NCBI RefSeq assembly: GCF_025628885.1
Contig: NZ_JAOTIF010000039.1
Location: 1-36,460 of the forward strand
From: Paraflavisolibacter caeni
Lineage (GTDB): Bacteria; Bacteroidota; Bacteroidia; Chitinophagales; Chitinophagaceae
Reading direction: 5' to 3'
DNA length: 36,460 bases
The notes below the pieces were generated by a model that was not told where the DNA came from, ran no database searches, and saw only the letters and a program-made list of their open reading frames with translations. Of this stretch, positions 16,862 to 26,178 are shown piece by piece (the stretch's first letter is position 1; every line of letters begins with the position of its first letter). The translations under genes were made by a program, and so were the position numbers.

Positions 16862-19800
16862 ATGAAATCAACAAATCTACAAAACACTCGTCTTGTTCCA
16901 GTGCGAATGAAACTATTGCTTTCGTTTGTCGCATTCTTCTGTTTCATGGGTGTGTCTCATGCACAGGTTAGCGGAAAAGTAATTGACGACAAAGGCCAAC
17001 CATTGGAAAACGTTTCGGTAACAATTAAAGGTAAAGGTATCGGAACACAAACTGACAATCTGGGAGCATTCACCATCACTCCTAAACTCCATGATGTATT
17101 GGAGTTTAGCATTACCGGGTTTCAATCGCGAACAGAAACCTATAATGGTCAAAAGTCTATGGGTATAAAGATGACGAAAGCGGTGGAAACTCTTTCCGAT
17201 GTAGTTGTAATCGGGTTCGGTCAGGTGAAAAGGAAAAATGCTCTTGGTTCTATTTCTTCCATTAGTGCAAAAAACCTTACAGATCGTGCTATCGTCAGTA
17301 CCTCAGAAGGTATGGCAGGACAATTGGCTGGTGTGCAGGTAATGCAACGTTCTGGCTTGCCAGGCGAAGATGGTATCAGCATCAAAGTCCGCGGTACTAC
17401 CTCTATTAGTGCCGGTGTAACTCCGCTATACGTAGTGGATGGAATACAAATGGATGATATCAAAGGATTGAACCCCAACGATATCGCAACATTAGATGTA
17501 TTGAAGGACGCTGCATCCTCAGCTATCTATGGTGCCCGTGGTTCTAACGGTGTAGTCATTATTACTTTGAAGAAAGGCGCTTCAACAGGAAAACCTAAAA
17601 TGGAAGTAAGATCCTACACCGGTTTCCAAAAGTTGGATAAAAAAGAGCCGGTGATGACTCGCGATGAGTATTTGACATACCAAATTTTTCGCCGTAATAC
17701 GGAATGGCTGAATGCTAATCCTGCTAATACAGTGGATCCATCGCAATACGCATCCCGCACGGGCACTTCAGTTTTATATCCTGAATGGATTGCTTGGATG
17801 AAGGGAGTTGATACACTGCCTAATAACGACTGGCAAGATCTGGCTTATCGCAATGCGCCCATGAGAAGTGCTGATATTAGCTTAAGCGGTGGTGGCGAAC
17901 TAGGAAATTTTGTTGTGTCGGGTGGACTGGTTAAGCAGGATGGCATTGTAAAAGGTACTGATTATTTTAGAACAAACTTCAGGGCTAGTGCCACATTCAA
18001 TGCTGCAAAATGGATGAAAGCTGGATTGGATATCATGCCAAACATTTCAACAAGGAATGACCCTGGCACAACAGGTAAAGACGCTATTCTAATGACGATT
18101 GTGAATACGCCTCCTATTCTACCCGTTAAGTCAAACACGCAGGAATTTGGATATAACTACCCTTATTTCGCAGGTACGAATACGCTGGCACTCCTTGAGG
18201 CTAGGTATAGAAGATACAAGGAGGTTAATTTGATCAGTAATGCTTTTGTAGAGATCAATCCTATGTTGGGTCTTTCTGTAAGATCGCAGTTGTCTTATGC
18301 GTATCGCAATGGTCAAAGCGACAACTATACCGGGATAAATGTGTCAGGGCTTAATGGTCAGGCTAGCGGTAGTAGTAGTCAGTCAAATGCGGCTAGACTT
18401 GACTGGCAAAATACGATTACCTACAACAAAACCTTTGCAAAAATCCACCAGATCAATGCGGTAGTGGGACAAAGTATCTACGATTGGGCTGGATACAGTG
18501 TTAGTGCAAGCGGAGGTACATATGCTATTGATAAGTTAGGACTAGGTAATGTAGGCTTGGCTTCAAGTAGTATATCTGGTTCTTCCGGAGTAAGTGATCA
18601 AATAAGAAAGGCTTCCTTCTTTGGTCGGCTACAATATAGCCTGATGGACAGATACCTGTTTTCTGCCAGTGTAAGACAAGATGGATCCTCTAAATTTGGT
18701 ACAAACTATCGTTATGGTACATTCCCTGCAATATCAGCAGGATGGAAGGTTAATGAAGAAAACTTCATGAAAGGTATCAACTGGCTGTCTCAATTGAAGT
18801 TGAGAGCTTCATGGGGTATGTCTGGTAATGACGCGATTGGTTCTTTCGATTATTTAGCAAAGCTTGGCGTAGGTAAGTATATATTAAATAATACTTTGGT
18901 AAATACTTGGGGTCCCGCTAACTACGGTAATTCTGACCTTAGATGGGAGTCTGTCACAGACCAAAACATAGGTCTTGACTTTGGTGCGTTTAATGACAGA
19001 ATCACGTTGAACGCAGATGTTTATAGAAGAGTCACCAACGATATGTTGTATGGTGTACCCGTTCCCAGAATGACAGGATTCGGCAGTATGACTTCAAATG
19101 TGGGCTCAATAGAGAACAAGGGTATTGAACTACAATTAACAACTGTAAATGTAGCAACTAAGGATCTTAGATGGACATCCTCTTTCAACTTTTCAATAAA
19201 TCGCAATAAGGTATTGAAACTTGCTGATGGTGTAGATTACAGAACAGATATTGAGTTTGGTGCCACTACTTTTATCACCAAAGTAGGACAGCCGATGGGT
19301 AGTTTCTTCATGTTCCACAAAACAGGCATGTTAACTGAGGCTGACAAAAAAGCGGATGGTACATGGAATGTGCCTGTTGCCACTGGACAGATGGTTGGAA
19401 ACCTCAGGTATCAGGACGTAAACGGATCAGCATGGATGGATGGTAAACCTGATGGTAAGATAGATGGAAATGATCTAACTTTTGCTGGAACAAATAACCC
19501 TGATTTTCTATATGGTTTCAACACGAACCTGAGCTACAAATCCTTTGACTTATCTGCTGCGTTTCAAGGTCAATATGGCGGAAAGACATTCTTCATGGGA
19601 TCAAGACATATGGATGCCGGTGGTGGCAACGGTATTAATCAGTTTAACAGATGGCTAGGTGCTTGGAAACCTGTTTATAAGGATGATCTGCACAACCCTA
19701 TTCCTATCATCAACGGCAAAAGAGCTGAAATGCCTTGGGATGGTGAAACACCTTACCCTGCCGGAGTTAACTTCCCTGGTGGTGGTTGGTCTGATGCATG

Positions 19801-20074
19801 GTTGTACGATGCTAGCTTCCTGAGAATTAAGAACCTTGTTCTGGGTTACAATTTCTATTCTCCGTTATTGAAAAAAGTAGGTATTACCAAATTGCGTGCA
19901 TATGCACAAGGCGAAAACCTATATACATTCACAAAATATCCGGGAGCAACTCCTGAAGGTAATAACTGGGAAGGTGGAGGTGTTGCAGGTAACCTTACTA
20001 CCATGCCGGGTGTTGACTATGGTAACTATCCATTGAGCCGTCGTTACACATTAGGACTAGATATTACTTTCTAA
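16862..20074 (+). CDS. SusC-like TonB-dependent receptor without STN domain
   Basis: Outer-membrane TonB-dependent importer of 1070 residues. Signal peptide (LLLSFVAFFCFMGVSHAQ), then directly a carboxypeptidase-like regulatory domain at about 36-110 (VSGKVIDDKGQPLENVSVTI), then TonB box and plug (DVVVIGFGQVKRKNALGSIS; later LDVLKDAASSAIYGARGSNG), then a barrel ending LGLDITF. It is about 90 residues shorter than the other SusC mainly because it lacks the STN domain, which agrees with the absence of sigma/FecR genes nearby. susD follows after 18 bp. The pair is bracketed by inverted transposase remnants, which suggests past mobility. Confidence 0.95.
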   Translation: MKSTNLQNTRLVPVRMKLLLSFVAFFCFMGVSHAQVSGKVIDDKGQPLENVSVTIKGKGIGTQTDNLGAFTITPKLHDVLEFSITGFQSRTETYNGQKSMGIKMTKAVETLSDVVVIGFGQVKRKNALGSISSISAKNLTDRAIVSTSEGMAGQLAGVQVMQRSGLPGEDGISIKVRGTTSISAGVTPLYVVDGIQMDDIKGLNPNDIATLDVLKDAASSAIYGARGSNGVVIITLKKGASTGKPKMEVRSYTGFQKLDKKEPVMTRDEYLTYQIFRRNTEWLNANPANTVDPSQYASRTGTSVLYPEWIAWMKGVDTLPNNDWQDLAYRNAPMRSADISLSGGGELGNFVVSGGLVKQDGIVKGTDYFRTNFRASATFNAAKWMKAGLDIMPNISTRNDPGTTGKDAILMTIVNTPPILPVKSNTQEFGYNYPYFAGTNTLALLEARYRRYKEVNLISNAFVEINPMLGLSVRSQLSYAYRNGQSDNYTGINVSGLNGQASGSSSQSNAARLDWQNTITYNKTFAKIHQINAVVGQSIYDWAGYSVSASGGTYAIDKLGLGNVGLASSSISGSSGVSDQIRKASFFGRLQYSLMDRYLFSASVRQDGSSKFGTNYRYGTFPAISAGWKVNEENFMKGINWLSQLKLRASWGMSGNDAIGSFDYLAKLGVGKYILNNTLVNTWGPANYGNSDLRWESVTDQNIGLDFGAFNDRITLNADVYRRVTNDMLYGVPVPRMTGFGSMTSNVGSIENKGIELQLTTVNVATKDLRWTSSFNFSINRNKVLKLADGVDYRTDIEFGATTFITKVGQPMGSFFMFHKTGMLTEADKKADGTWNVPVATGQMVGNLRYQDVNGSAWMDGKPDGKIDGNDLTFAGTNNPDFLYGFNTNLSYKSFDLSAAFQGQYGGKTFFMGSRHMDAGGGNGINQFNRWLGAWKPVYKDDLHNPIPIINGKRAEMPWDGETPYPAGVNFPGGGWSDAWLYDASFLRIKNLVLGYNFYSPLLKKVGITKLRAYAQGENLYTFTKYPGATPEGNNWEGGGVAGNLTTMPGVDYGNYPLSRRYTLGLDITF

Positions 20075-20092
20075 TTTTTAAAATGATAAACA

Positions 20093-21679
20093 ATGAAATT
20101 GAATAAATATAAAATAGCTATCGGGGGAATAATTGGGTTCTCATGTATGGCACTTACTTCGTGCAACAAGTACCTGGATAAAGCGCAGCCGGGAGGCTCT
20201 GTGGCTGCCACAGCCTTTGTTACGGCGAACGACTTCAACATGGCTGTATTGAATGAATATGCATCTTTACGCGGAACGTATAGTGCGGATTTTACATGTC
20301 ATAACTTAGACAAACACAGCGATGACCAATCTCCGATTATGGGTACTTTTCAGGAGCAGGCAGATTACAATCGCTTCATGGTAAATACGGCTACTACTAG
20401 TTTGGACCAGTATTGGAATGGCTTTTATGGCGCTATCAACCAAGCTAATACAGTGCTGGATCAAATAGATGGTGCTAATATTGATGCTACCTTGAAGAAC
20501 TACTATAAGGGGGAAGCTCTATTTATACGTGGCTACAGCTACTTCCAGTTAGGTTGGCTATACGGTGGTGTTCCTTTATATAGTCATGTAAATACTACTG
20601 ATGAAGTTAAAACAACAAAAAGAAGTACGCAAGCGGAAACATTTGCATTTGCTGCGGCTGACCTTAGCAATGCCAAAACCCTGTTGCCAGCTGCATGGTC
20701 CAGCAATAATTTGGGACGGGCTACCAAATATGCAGCAGAAGGTATATTGGCTAGGTTGTATCTCTTTCAAAAGAACTATGCAGCCATGAAGCCTTTGTTG
20801 GAAGATATCATAACTTCCAATAAGTATACTCCTTTTGTAAATTTCAAGGATGCTTTCCTGGAAACTTTCAACAACCAGAAAGAGAATATTTTCCAACTTC
20901 AGCATGCAACCGGAAACGGACAGGGTAATAACATAGCATATACTTACATTCCACCAGCATTAGATAATACTAAAAATAGTCCCTATCAAGATGCTTATAC
21001 CGACTCTTCTCAAGCACTTCTTGTTTATGGCAGAAGTACAGGTGGATACGATTTTAGGTTTAGTAATGATTTATGGAACTCTTTTGAGGCTGGAGATAGG
21101 AGAAGAGGTATTTCACTCAGAAAAGGATACACTTTGGTAGGCGGAGCGAAAGATTATAATACAATATATCTTGTAAAATATAATTGGGGTGCTAAGCCTA
21201 CCAGCGCAGGGGATTATCCTAACAACAAAACCCTCCTGCGTTTAACGGATGTGTATTTGATGTATGCTGAATGTTTGAATGAAACAGGTGGACCAACTAC
21301 TATAGGTGTTACCGATGCCACTTTGGGTGCATTGTCACCTGCATCTATTTTGACATGGGTAAGAACCAGAGCAGGCCTAACCACTACAGCACCTGCTAGT
21401 CAGGCTGCATGTCGCACTGCGATTTTCATGGAAAGAAGGCATGAATTTGTAGGTGAGTTTCTGCGTTGGTTTGATATTGCACGTCAAGGTTCAGCTCAAG
21501 CTATGTCTATTATCAATACTTTCCTGGTAAATGAAACTGGACAAACCATGAGCCAGTTGCAATCCACGTGGGGAGCTAATGTAGGTATGCAGGATTTTGA
21601 ATTGCTATTCCCTATTCGCCCATATGAGTTAGCTCAAGTTGGAAATACTAATTATCTGTGGCAAAATCCAGGGTATTAA
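20093..21679 (+). CDS. SusD/RagB-like glycan-binding lipoprotein
   Basis: Surface glycan-binding lipoprotein of 528 residues with lipobox Cys24 (MALTSCNKYLDKAQPGG). Family landmarks: YYKGEALFIRGYSYFQLGWL, GRATKYAAEGILARLYLF, RLTDVYLMYAECLNETGG, and AIFMERRHEFVGEFLRWFDI near the end, closing with LFPIRPYEL. It is about 100 residues shorter than the first SusD and clearly diverged from it, so the two Sus pairs probably bind different glycans. It is 18 bp after its susC and followed by its own terminator. Confidence 0.95.
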   Translation: MKLNKYKIAIGGIIGFSCMALTSCNKYLDKAQPGGSVAATAFVTANDFNMAVLNEYASLRGTYSADFTCHNLDKHSDDQSPIMGTFQEQADYNRFMVNTATTSLDQYWNGFYGAINQANTVLDQIDGANIDATLKNYYKGEALFIRGYSYFQLGWLYGGVPLYSHVNTTDEVKTTKRSTQAETFAFAAADLSNAKTLLPAAWSSNNLGRATKYAAEGILARLYLFQKNYAAMKPLLEDIITSNKYTPFVNFKDAFLETFNNQKENIFQLQHATGNGQGNNIAYTYIPPALDNTKNSPYQDAYTDSSQALLVYGRSTGGYDFRFSNDLWNSFEAGDRRRGISLRKGYTLVGGAKDYNTIYLVKYNWGAKPTSAGDYPNNKTLLRLTDVYLMYAECLNETGGPTTIGVTDATLGALSPASILTWVRTRAGLTTTAPASQAACRTAIFMERRHEFVGEFLRWFDIARQGSAQAMSIINTFLVNETGQTMSQLQSTWGANVGMQDFELLFPIRPYELAQVGNTNYLWQNPGY

Positions 21680-21720
21680 CAGATCGCTTCTGCGCTATAA
21701 ATAATAGTGAGAAGTAATTA

Positions 21721-21783
21721 CAAAAAGTCAAAATTCAGAGTAAACCTATTGTAGGTCTATTTTGAATTTTGGCTTTTTGTCTT
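21721..21783 (+). terminator. Long-stem terminator after second susCD
   Basis: A 17-bp stem (CAAAAAGTCAAAATTCA at 21721-21737 pairing with TGAATTTTGGCTTTTTG at 21763-21779, one G-U pair), loop of 25 nt, followed by TCTTTT. It lies 41 bp after the SusD stop codon and isolates the susCD unit from the GH92 gene. Confidence 0.75.
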
Positions 21784-21900
21784 TTATAAGATCGGTAATA
21801 CTTCAATACGCACCTATGGATTGGGCAAGTTCTGGAGTGGAACAGCCGACAGGGCCTTGAAGGGATTGGAAGTGGGCTGCCTTTGTATTGTGGGAGTGGA

Positions 21901-22180
21901 GCATTGCCAGGCCAGAAGCGAGCAAAAGCTGCACACCCATTTCAATGTGGCGTTGACTGCCGTATCTGTGGCTAAAGCCGTTTATTATTTAGCGCTACCT
22001 AAGAATAAAAGGAGCAGTTTTTCCATGGCAGATATTAAGATGCTTCACATGAACCAACTAATGACCAATAGAATATTTGTCAACTTGGATTTGGACCTCA
22101 GTGATCGAAAAATAAAACATCTTTATAACCTGTGTCTGAACTTCGGCAGACTCAGAGCTTAAAAATTACCGGAGTATTGT
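21901..22180 (+). mobile_element. Transposase 3'-end remnant, right copy (280 bp)
   Basis: Mirror partner of the element at 16150-16429. It encodes the same last ~87 residues (HCQARSEQKLHTHFNVALTA, then FSMADIKMLHMNQLMTNRIF, ending NFGRLRA) and the same trailing sequence to AGTATTGT. By eye about 70% of residues match the left copy with no insertions or deletions, while the DNA at both limits is nearly identical. The open frame can be extended to ATG 21821, but the first 26 residues show no transposase similarity. The GH92 start codon lies only 14 bp beyond its outer end. Confidence 0.75.
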
Positions 22181-22194
22181 AATTTTACATCTTC

Positions 22195-24558
22195 ATGAAA
22201 AGACTCTTATTTGCTTTGTTTTTGTTTCTGTCAACGACCGTATTTTGTCAGCAACAAGCCGATCTGGCAAATCCGCTTGTTGGCACTATTAAACCGCGCT
22301 TTGATTTTTTTGCTGCGGCCTCTTTGCCTTATGGTATGGTAGCCCTGAGCCCTGATACGCATCATGGTGACTTGTGGAATGCGGGTTATCGCTACAACGA
22401 TGGCTATATCCTCAACTTCAGTCATATTCATAATACACAAACAGCCGGAATTCCTGTAATGCCTGTAGTGGGTACCTGCAAAGCACTGCAGGGTTTGGAA
22501 GCATCAAAGTCAACATTGAATCACCAGGGAGAAATAGCAAAACCCGGCTATCATAAAATATTGCTGCAGGATTATGGTATCACTGCAGAACTAACCTCAT
22601 CTCAGCGTGCTGGGTTTCATCGCTATACATTTCCTGCTGCGCGGGAAGCGCATATAATTATGGATCTTACTGCAGCACTTGGACCCGTGCAAATGCTGCG
22701 TGGATACGCCAGTAAGAAAAGTGATCGGGAAATAGAAGGCTATTCAGTAATGGCGCCTACGTTCAGGAGAAAGAAGAATTGCACCGTATACTTTGTAGCA
22801 CGATTCAGTAAGCCCTTTGATAAAATAAACTTCTGGAAATCATCAGCTGATTCATCCGTAAAAGAACTGGTTAATGGCGACATGACCGATGACAGCAAAG
22901 CCGGTGTATATGCGAGTTATTATAATCTCAAACAAGGCGAGCAAATATTGTTACAGGTTGGGATATCCTTTGTAAGCATGGAAAATGCAAGGATGAACCT
23001 CGACAAAGAAATACCCAACTGGAATTTTGACGCAGCAGTTGCAAATGCGAAAAGTGCATGGAATGATTACCTGGGCAGAATAGAAGTAAGCGGTGGCACA
23101 CGGAGGCAACAAGTAAAGTTTTATACCGATTTGATGCACACGGCCATTGGTCGCCGAATCTCCGAGGATGTAAATGGTGCCTATACAGACAACAGTGGCG
23201 CCACACCTGTGGTAAGGTATGTACCACTTACGGCAAAGGGTAACCCGTCGTATCATTTTATGGATGCCGATGGCCTATGGGGGTCTCAATGGAATTTGAA
23301 TATTTTATGGCCGATGGTTTATCCTGAGTATGGCAATGATTTGGCATCCACCTTCCTTACATACTATAAGAATACAGGCACTATGGCTAGGACATCCTGG
23401 GGAGGGCAGGAATGTTATGTGATGGTAGGCGATCAGACAGTTCCCTTACTGGCCGCATTGCTTCAAACGCATCGTGCCACATTTAATAAGGAGGAAGCTT
23501 TTGCCGGAGCTTATAAGAACGGTTTCCCCGGCGGCATAAGAGACAGGGCTGGCTATGAATCAGGCCCTTCTCCTAAAGGTGGCGGTATCGATTGGTACAT
23601 AAAGTACAAATATGTTCCCTTTGAGATCAGGTTCCGTGGCGATGGATTTCACCGGGGCGGTGCTGCCATGACGCTGGAATATGCTTACCAGGATTGGTGT
23701 ATTGCTAACATGGCTAAAAGCTTAGGCAAAAATGAAAACTATGATCTGTTCATGCGGCGGTCTGCTTATTGGAAAAACATCTATGACGCTTCAAGCGGTT
23801 ACATGCGACCAAAAGATACGTTGGGTAATTGGCTTACACCTTTTGAGCCAGTTGGTACATCCACTTCGGGCGGGCACGCAACCCCGGGCTTTATTGAATC
23901 CAATTCAGCTATTTATAGTTATTATGTTCCCCAGGATGTGAAGGGCCTGATTCAAGCTATGGGAGGTCAATCGGCATTTGTGGAAAAATTGGAAGAAAGT
24001 TTTAAAAGTGCCATTCCATCCGGCTTTGCTGCCGAACACGGAGAACATTGGGCGGCACGTGTTGATTATGATAATCAACCCGGTTGCCACCTGGCACATT
24101 TATTCAGTCATGCTGGTGAACCATGGAAAACCCAGTACTGGGTACGGCAGGTAAAGGAAGCCACCTTTGGTGATACAACGACAACGGTAGGGTATAGAGG
24201 TGACGAAGACCAGGGACAAATGGGTGGATTAAGTGTGTTAATGGCGGTTGGCCTGTTTGATGTACAAGGCCTGGCCGATGTGAATCCTACACTAGAAATC
24301 ACTTCTCCCATATTTGATAAGATCACTTTTCACCTCCCGGGTAAAAAGACATTTGTAATACAAACCACATCGCCTGCAGAAAAGGATAACACATATATAC
24401 AATCCGTTATGTTGAACGGAAAGCCATTGAACAATTTTGAATTTCCTTTTAGTGCGTTTGCAAATGGAGGTTCAATCAAGATAAATCTCGGTCCGCAACC
24501 AAATAAAACATGGGGGACAAATATTCTTGATAAAGGGTCCGTTCGAAGCAGCAACTAA
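22195..24558 (+). CDS. GH92 exo-alpha-mannosidase
   Basis: Calcium-dependent exo-acting alpha-mannosidase family (CAZy GH92), probably periplasmic; signal peptide LFLFLSTTVFCQ, 787 residues. Family landmarks in order: LANPLVGT; YILNFSHIHNTQ; LWGSQWNLNILWPMVYPEY; GFIESNSAIYSYYVPQDVKG with Glu568 at the position of the catalytic acid; DYDNQPGCHLAHLFSHAGEP; and DEDQGQMGGLSVLMAVGLF near the C-terminus. Known members remove alpha-1,2, -1,3 or -1,4 mannose from N-glycans or yeast mannan; which linkage applies here is not visible. It overlaps no operator motif and begins 14 bp after a transposase remnant. TAATTTTA at 22180-22187 could be a -7 box giving an almost leaderless mRNA. The esterase gene follows after 26 bp, so they are probably one operon. 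Confidence 0.93.
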   Translation: MKRLLFALFLFLSTTVFCQQQADLANPLVGTIKPRFDFFAAASLPYGMVALSPDTHHGDLWNAGYRYNDGYILNFSHIHNTQTAGIPVMPVVGTCKALQGLEASKSTLNHQGEIAKPGYHKILLQDYGITAELTSSQRAGFHRYTFPAAREAHIIMDLTAALGPVQMLRGYASKKSDREIEGYSVMAPTFRRKKNCTVYFVARFSKPFDKINFWKSSADSSVKELVNGDMTDDSKAGVYASYYNLKQGEQILLQVGISFVSMENARMNLDKEIPNWNFDAAVANAKSAWNDYLGRIEVSGGTRRQQVKFYTDLMHTAIGRRISEDVNGAYTDNSGATPVVRYVPLTAKGNPSYHFMDADGLWGSQWNLNILWPMVYPEYGNDLASTFLTYYKNTGTMARTSWGGQECYVMVGDQTVPLLAALLQTHRATFNKEEAFAGAYKNGFPGGIRDRAGYESGPSPKGGGIDWYIKYKYVPFEIRFRGDGFHRGGAAMTLEYAYQDWCIANMAKSLGKNENYDLFMRRSAYWKNIYDASSGYMRPKDTLGNWLTPFEPVGTSTSGGHATPGFIESNSAIYSYYVPQDVKGLIQAMGGQSAFVEKLEESFKSAIPSGFAAEHGEHWAARVDYDNQPGCHLAHLFSHAGEPWKTQYWVRQVKEATFGDTTTTVGYRGDEDQGQMGGLSVLMAVGLFDVQGLADVNPTLEITSPIFDKITFHLPGKKTFVIQTTSPAEKDNTYIQSVMLNGKPLNNFEFPFSAFANGGSIKINLGPQPNKTWGTNILDKGSVRSSN

Positions 24559-24573
24559 TTTTTCATGATCAAC

Positions 24574-24580
24574 AAGGAGG
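24574..24580 (+). promoter_or_regulatory. Strong Shine-Dalgarno before the SASA esterase gene
   Basis: AAGGAGG followed by four bases (CCAT) and then ATG at 24585. Most genes in this window, as usual in Bacteroidota, have no Shine-Dalgarno match, so this near-consensus site stands out and fixes the start codon. It may support re-initiation after the GH92 stop codon, 26 bp upstream. Confidence 0.55.
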
Positions 24581-24584
24581 CCAT

Positions 24585-25430
24585 ATGAATCGATTGCTAT
24601 TTTTCTTATTGTGTACATTAATATTGTCGAATGCAAATGGGCAGATATATATAACTCCCACCGATGCCGATACAGTACGACAAGTCAGCCTTTCCAATCT
24701 TACAAAGGATAGACATACAATGATCGCGTTGGTATTTGGTCAGTCAAATGCCGGTAATTATGGGAAAAGTGAGTATACGTTGCACAATGGTTCTGTATTC
24801 AATTATTATGGAGGGAAATTGTATGCTGCGAAAGATCCATTGATTGGGACAACAGGTACAGGCGTAAGTGTATGGACTCGCGTTGCTGATATGGTAATTG
24901 ATAGCGGTCTTTACAACAAAGTCATCCTTATTCCGATTGCTGTTGGTGGTTCTGCTATCAGCCGATGGGCAAGTGGTGACTGCTCAATAAAATTACAAGA
25001 AACACTAAGGCTATTAGATAGCCAACATATAAAACTCACTCATGTGTTCTGGCACCAGGGCGAAACTGATAATCTTTTAAATACAGCAAAGGAAACATAC
25101 AAGAAGACACTTGATACGATTTTAAATAGTCTTCATACTCATCATCAGGATGCTGAAATGTACGTGTCAATTGCTTCTTATCATCCAGGTGCCATTGCCA
25201 AACCATTGGGAGTGGATCGTGTAATAAGAACGGCACAAATGGAATTTATAAATGAGCAAAAGGGAGTGTTGTTGGGACCAGATACAGATCTGCTCATTCA
25301 TGCCATTCACCGGCATGATGGTGTACATTTTTCCGATTTTGGGCTCACCGCTTTTGCCAGGTTGTGGTTCAAAGCCTTGGTGGAGAAGAGAGAGCTAGCT
25401 AAAGATGATTTTCAGCTGTCAAATAAATAA
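24585..25430 (+). CDS. SASA-type SGNH carbohydrate esterase
   Basis: Probable secreted carbohydrate acetylesterase of the SGNH/GDSL superfamily (sialate O-acetylesterase-like SASA domain), 281 residues. Signal peptide LLCTLILSNANGQ. Catalytic blocks are visible: FGQSNAGNYG with nucleophile Ser54; IAVGGSAISRW with the block II Gly; VFWHQGETDN as block III; and DGVHFSDFG with Asp245 and His248. It is likely translated from one mRNA with GH92 and would remove O-acetyl groups that block the mannosidase, as in other glycan loci; that role is inferred. Sialic acid itself need not be the substrate. Confidence 0.88.
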   Translation: MNRLLFFLLCTLILSNANGQIYITPTDADTVRQVSLSNLTKDRHTMIALVFGQSNAGNYGKSEYTLHNGSVFNYYGGKLYAAKDPLIGTTGTGVSVWTRVADMVIDSGLYNKVILIPIAVGGSAISRWASGDCSIKLQETLRLLDSQHIKLTHVFWHQGETDNLLNTAKETYKKTLDTILNSLHTHHQDAEMYVSIASYHPGAIAKPLGVDRVIRTAQMEFINEQKGVLLGPDTDLLIHAIHRHDGVHFSDFGLTAFARLWFKALVEKRELAKDDFQLSNK

Positions 25431-25441
25431 ATTAATATGAT

Positions 25442-25582
25442 ATGAGAATTTATTTCTTGTTATTGGTTATTCTTTTTACAGGGGGTAAAGATGCGTTCGT
25501 TACAGTTAATGGTCGTCATGGCACCATGCCAACGACTTATAATAATGAACCAACCTTCAGCAACTCCGATAGCCCTTTGTAG
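25442..25582 (+). pseudogene. Truncated secreted enzyme, possibly a GH5 mannanase stump
   Basis: A 46-codon frame begins 11 bp after the esterase stop codon: a signal peptide (MRIYFLLLVILFTGGK) then DAFVTVNGRH, after which the sequence becomes unstructured and stops at TAG 25580. The FVTV.GRH motif just after a signal peptide resembles the start of secreted GH5-type endo-mannanases (FVTV..GHF.LNGKPYY), but the match is short. The position suggests a third gene of the GH92-esterase operon whose body was lost. Confidence 0.4.
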
Positions 25583-26178
25583 CAGATAATATACATAAAA
25601 AAGGCCCCGCCAAAAAGCAGGGCCGAAAAGATCATGCAAATGCGAAAGGCGATCAATCCCAACCGCCGCACCGTAGCCAGGTAATCCAATCCCTTCAGGC
25701 TGAGATATGTATAGGATTTTAAAAGTTGTTAACCCCGGAGGAGGCCTTGCAGGAGCAACAACGATGATTGATATTGATTGCCATCCTCGAGACAATGATA
25801 GGGGAAGATTTCAATTTTTTTCATGACAATACCCACTTTGGTCGCGATTGCACCCATTTGCACCTGTTGGCACCTACTGACGCCCATGGCTACCCGTAAA
25901 AAATAGGTCAACCCAACCCAAAATGTATGTTAGCACCGGACAAACACATTTCCAATAACCCCTCACTTCCTAACCCCATTCTTCGTTCCTCATTCCAATC
26001 ATACCTCATTCCCCCAGGATATTCCCACCATACTCCCACCATACTCCCATGATACTCCCAGGATAGTGCGTGAAAATGACAATTTCCTCATCGCCAAAGC
26101 CCTCCTCTGGCCTACTAGTCTATACACCGGTTAGTTGATTGTATGTGTCAAAATAACACAGGGAAAATCCCGGTAATT
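25583..26178. other. Gene-poor degraded region
   Basis: No intact gene. On the minus strand, about 25563-25725 reads without stops as a hydrophobic segment (LGLIAFRICMIFSALLFGG, then AFFMYIICYKGLSELL) and is GC-richer than the surroundings; it may be a fragment of a lost membrane protein. An imperfect inverted repeat (GGCCCCGC / GCAGGGCC) lies at 25601-25624. Further right are short degenerate GCACC repeats (about 25850-25880) and a tandem array of 11-mers. The region looks like a scar between two enzyme units. Confidence 0.4.
26019..26062. repeat. Four tandem 11-bp repeats
   Basis: Four consecutive 11-bp units starting ATATTCCCACC, then ATACTCCCACC, ATACTCCCATG and ATACTCCCAGG, followed by the partial unit ATAGTGCG. 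The 11-bp period is close to one helical turn. Units are contiguous with no spacers, so this is not a CRISPR array. Function unknown; it could be a protein-binding array or a simple-sequence expansion. Confidence 0.75.

Noticed and set aside
21821-21898. N-terminal 26 codons of the right transposase-remnant frame as part of a real gene
   Set aside because: Sequence before HCQARSE matches neither the left copy nor transposases, so the start is accidental.
25601-25624. GGCCCCGC/GCAGGGCC inverted repeat as a terminator
   Set aside because: One mismatch and no T-run on the plus strand; it may simply be part of the decayed membrane-protein fragment.
25460-25795. A 111-codon minus-strand open frame
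   Set aside because: Crosses the enzyme stump and is low in protein-like pattern; the overlapping hydrophobic frame is the only part that looks protein-derived.
26019-26062. Short CRISPR array
   Set aside because: Units are contiguous 11-mers without spacers and no cas gene is present.
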